This document shows, in pieces, positions 5,093 through 5,666 of a stretch of 5,666 nt of DNA (its first letter is position 1; each line of letters opens with the position of its first letter). Location: NCBI GenBank assembly GCA_013361595.1, contig JABFXT010000837.1:1-5666 (forward strand), written 5' to 3'. A program made the translations under genes and the position numbers. The notes beneath the pieces are model-generated. The model had not been told where the DNA came from. It did no database searches and saw only the letters and a list, made by a program, of their open reading frames with translations. The DNA comes from Nocardia sp. (GTDB lineage: Bacteria > Actinomycetota > Actinomycetes > Mycobacteriales > Mycobacteriaceae).

Positions 5093-5666
5093 ATGATCCG
5101 CACCCTGCGTCTCACCGCCCTCGCCGGCGCGGCCCTCGCCGTGGGCTTCTATCTCTGGCACGGCCTGACCTACCAGGCAGACAGCGTCTACGAACCCGCC
5201 GAACTGGCCTGGCTCAACGGTTTCCTGGCTCTGCCGATCATCGCGCTCAGCCTGGTCGTCACTGTTTTCGCCTTCACCGGCACGGGGATCGTCACGGCGC
5301 TGACCGGTCGCAACACCGGTGATTTCCGCTATGCCCCACTGGGTCTGGGGACCGTGCGGTCGTTCACCCACACCGGCGTCACCCTGAACGACCAGCCGCA
5401 GATCCGGATCGAGTTCGGTGTCGAAGGCGCGCAGGGCGAACGGTTCGACGCGGTCGCGAAAACGGTTGTGCCGCTGACCGAACTCGCCCTGCTGGCACCA
5501 GGTGTGGTTCTGCCGGTGCGCTACCGGCCGGACCGCCCGGGTGTCGTCGAACTGGATCTGTCCGGTGACACCGCCGCGGCGCAGCGGGTGATGAACGAAT
5601 CGCTGATCCGGAAGGGTTTCACGACAAAGGAAAAGGTGGATATCGCCGCACGTGGTATTGCGGCCC
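5093..5666 (+). CDS. Membrane protein with two N-terminal helices and a beta-rich domain, C-terminus cut by the window
   Basis: The frame is open for 191 codons from ATG 5093 to the right edge with no stop. Residues 5-25 and about 42-65 are hydrophobic and separated by a short polar loop (YQADSVYEPAE), giving two predicted transmembrane segments. Residues 86-156 form a compact domain with the pattern VRSFTHTGVTLNDQPQIRIEF, a conserved-looking VVPLTELALLAPG (125-137) and PVRYRPDRPGVVELD (141-155). This 'dTGv.vN.qP...PG..lpVry.P..p..v.ld' pattern recurs in actinobacterial membrane proteins of unknown function, often with a C-terminal helical hairpin; here residues 163-190 look like the start of such a helical part. 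With both segments crossing, N- and C-termini would be on the same side, probably cytoplasmic. Function is not known. It may share a transcript with the lipoprotein gene 108 bp upstream, but the hairpin argues for partial separation. Confidence 0.8.
   Translation, partial: MIRTLRLTALAGAALAVGFYLWHGLTYQADSVYEPAELAWLNGFLALPIIALSLVVTVFAFTGTGIVTALTGRNTGDFRYAPLGLGTVRSFTHTGVTLNDQPQIRIEFGVEGAQGERFDAVAKTVVPLTELALLAPGVVLPVRYRPDRPGVVELDLSGDTAAAQRVMNESLIRKGFTTKEKVDIAARGIAA

Overview
The window is high-GC DNA with very few rare codons. It codes densely, with stop/start overlaps between genes, and it encodes an LpqH-type (19 kDa antigen family) lipoprotein. That family belongs to the mycolic-acid actinobacteria, so the source is most likely a Nocardia or a close relative (Mycobacteriales). 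The genus is inferred from gene content and style; no rRNA or other marker gene is present.

Minus strand, bases 4313 to 1 (reading right to left): four genes packed head to tail look like one transcription unit. In order they are a 455-aa protein of unknown function (2946-4313), a 369-aa protein of unknown function (1837-2946), a 503-aa tetratricopeptide-repeat (TPR) protein (324-1835), and the first 109 residues of a protein that looks like an actinobacterial CHAT-domain (caspase-like peptidase) protein, cut by the left edge (1-327). The junctions are TGATG, TGAGATG and ATGA, so the four genes are probably translationally coupled and their products made in fixed proportion. TPR plus CHAT is a known pairing in which the TPR part senses or scaffolds and the CHAT part is a protease. 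In actinobacteria such pairs sit in multi-gene cassettes that have been proposed to be conflict or immunity systems. The two upstream proteins would be the uncharacterised partners. This cassette is the most interesting content of the window.

Bases 4314-4444: a divergent intergenic region. It holds a likely leaderless promoter for the minus-strand operon (TAACCT six bases before the ATG), a 38-bp imperfect dyad around a GGCGCGCC core, and the ribosome-binding site of the lipoprotein gene.

Plus strand, 4445 to 5666: an LpqH-like secreted lipoprotein (4445-4984), then a 108-bp gap almost half filled by a strong imperfect hairpin (5006-5055), then a two-helix membrane protein (5093 to beyond the right edge) with an extracytoplasmic or cytoplasmic beta-rich domain. 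These look like housekeeping envelope genes unrelated to the cassette. No RNA genes, insertion sequences, CRISPR arrays or integrase genes are visible.
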